In this document: in pieces, positions 63,918-64,000 of the stretch
How the letters are laid out: each line of letters opens with the position of its first letter
How positions within the stretch are numbered: the first letter of the stretch is position 1
Position numbers and translations under genes: made by a program
The notes under the pieces: generated by a model
The model's database searches: none
Told to the model about the DNA's origin: nothing
What the model saw: the letters and a program-made list of their open reading frames with translations, nothing else
Source of the DNA: Prosthecobacter sp.
Lineage (GTDB): Bacteria; Verrucomicrobiota; Verrucomicrobiia; Verrucomicrobiales; Verrucomicrobiaceae
Length of the DNA stretch: 64,000 nt
Direction: 5' to 3'
NCBI GenBank assembly: GCA_021733925.1
Contig: JAIPJY010000019.1
Span: forward strand, 52,142-116,141

Positions 63918-64000
63918 ATGGGTTGGTCTATGCCTTGGACCAACACCCCTACGACGGAGCAGCGACAGAAGTTTGTCACCTTAGCCAACAGCGGAAGGTT
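63918..64000 (+). CDS. IS481-family transposase, N-terminal fragment
   Basis: From the ATG at 63918 (or the second ATG at 63930) the frame reads MPWTNTPTTEQRQKFVTLAN then SGRF up to the window edge. MPW...QRxxFVxLA is the usual opening of IS481-type transposases, before the helix-turn-helix domain. The DDE integrase domain would lie beyond the edge, so intactness is unknown. Confidence 0.7.
   Translation, partial: MGWSMPWTNTPTTEQRQKFVTLANSGR

Larger units (their letters stand above)
63860..64000 (+). mobile_element. left end of an IS481-type insertion sequence, cut by window edge
   Basis: Two 20-bp direct repeats (63870-63889 and 63894-63913) lie just before the start of a transposase frame, a terminal arrangement seen in IS481-type elements. 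The outer boundary cannot be fixed because the other end is outside the window. It is inserted some tens of bases upstream of cassette A (start 63833), pointing away from it. Confidence 0.65.

Overview
The window looks like a chromosomal segment of a Verrucomicrobium (Verrucomicrobiales type, in the range of Prosthecobacter or Verrucomicrobium). The strongest pointer is a complete four-gene 'Verru_Chthon cassette' at the right end, a gene set named from Verrucomicrobium spinosum and Chthoniobacter flavus. Supporting signs are many secreted hydrolases and sugar-binding-type proteins (two with the 3-keto-disaccharide hydrolase/DUF1080 fold, CehA/McbA, sialidase, SGNH, creatininase, an SHD1-metallopeptidase), high GC, weak or absent Shine-Dalgarno sequences, and short interspersed hairpin repeats. 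The genus is an inference.

Layout, left to right. 1-12.4 kb: a truncated secreted hydrolase, a SUKH-like orphan, pheA, pbpC, a hairpin-rich repeat region, a CehA/McbA metallohydrolase, a DMT transporter, phosphofructokinase, a secreted esterase, a DUF1080-like protein and a DUF5069 protein. 12.4-14.9 kb: a secreted C39-like cysteine peptidase and a frameshifted partial copy of its N-terminal domain. 14.9-21.3 kb: the complex I operon nuoIJKLMN on the minus strand. 21.4-26.1 kb: a secreted helix-hairpin-helix protein, an SHD1-metallopeptidase, a REC-PAS-PAS-kinase-REC hybrid and a small unknown. 26.1-29.3 kb: a creatininase-MFS-sialidase operon. 29.4-43.6 kb: a ClsC-like lipoprotein, SGNH hydrolase, recQ, DUF1080 protein, tig, Smr protein, SulP transporter, site-2 protease, a propeller protein and a YhaM-like nuclease. 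43.7-47.8 kb: an operon of DUF2452, avtA, a MidA-like methyltransferase and a protein of unknown function. 48.5-54.4 kb: ppdK with a histone H1-like tail, a GspG-like pseudopilin, and nuoDE. 54.6-56.7 kb: a TPM-like protein, a small unknown, a CPBP protease and tRNA-Leu(UAG). 56.9-63.8 kb: Verru_Chthon cassette D-C-B-A. The window ends inside an IS481-type element.

How the parts work together. Complex I genes lie in two operons 33 kb apart (nuoDE and nuoI-N). Each is preceded, at the same distance, by an identical 18-bp CRP-type palindrome and a shared -35/-10 layout, which suggests one regulator coordinates them. The cassette proteins match the minor pseudopilins of type II secretion in order and shape (A like GspK, B like GspI, C like GspJ, D like GspH). 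A GspG-like major pseudopilin gene lies 4.4 kb away, so the segment may encode most of a pseudopilus for the many exported enzymes. The most unusual single gene is ppdK, whose reading frame runs on into a 41-residue Lys/Ala-rich H1-like peptide with its own start codon and ribosome binding site.
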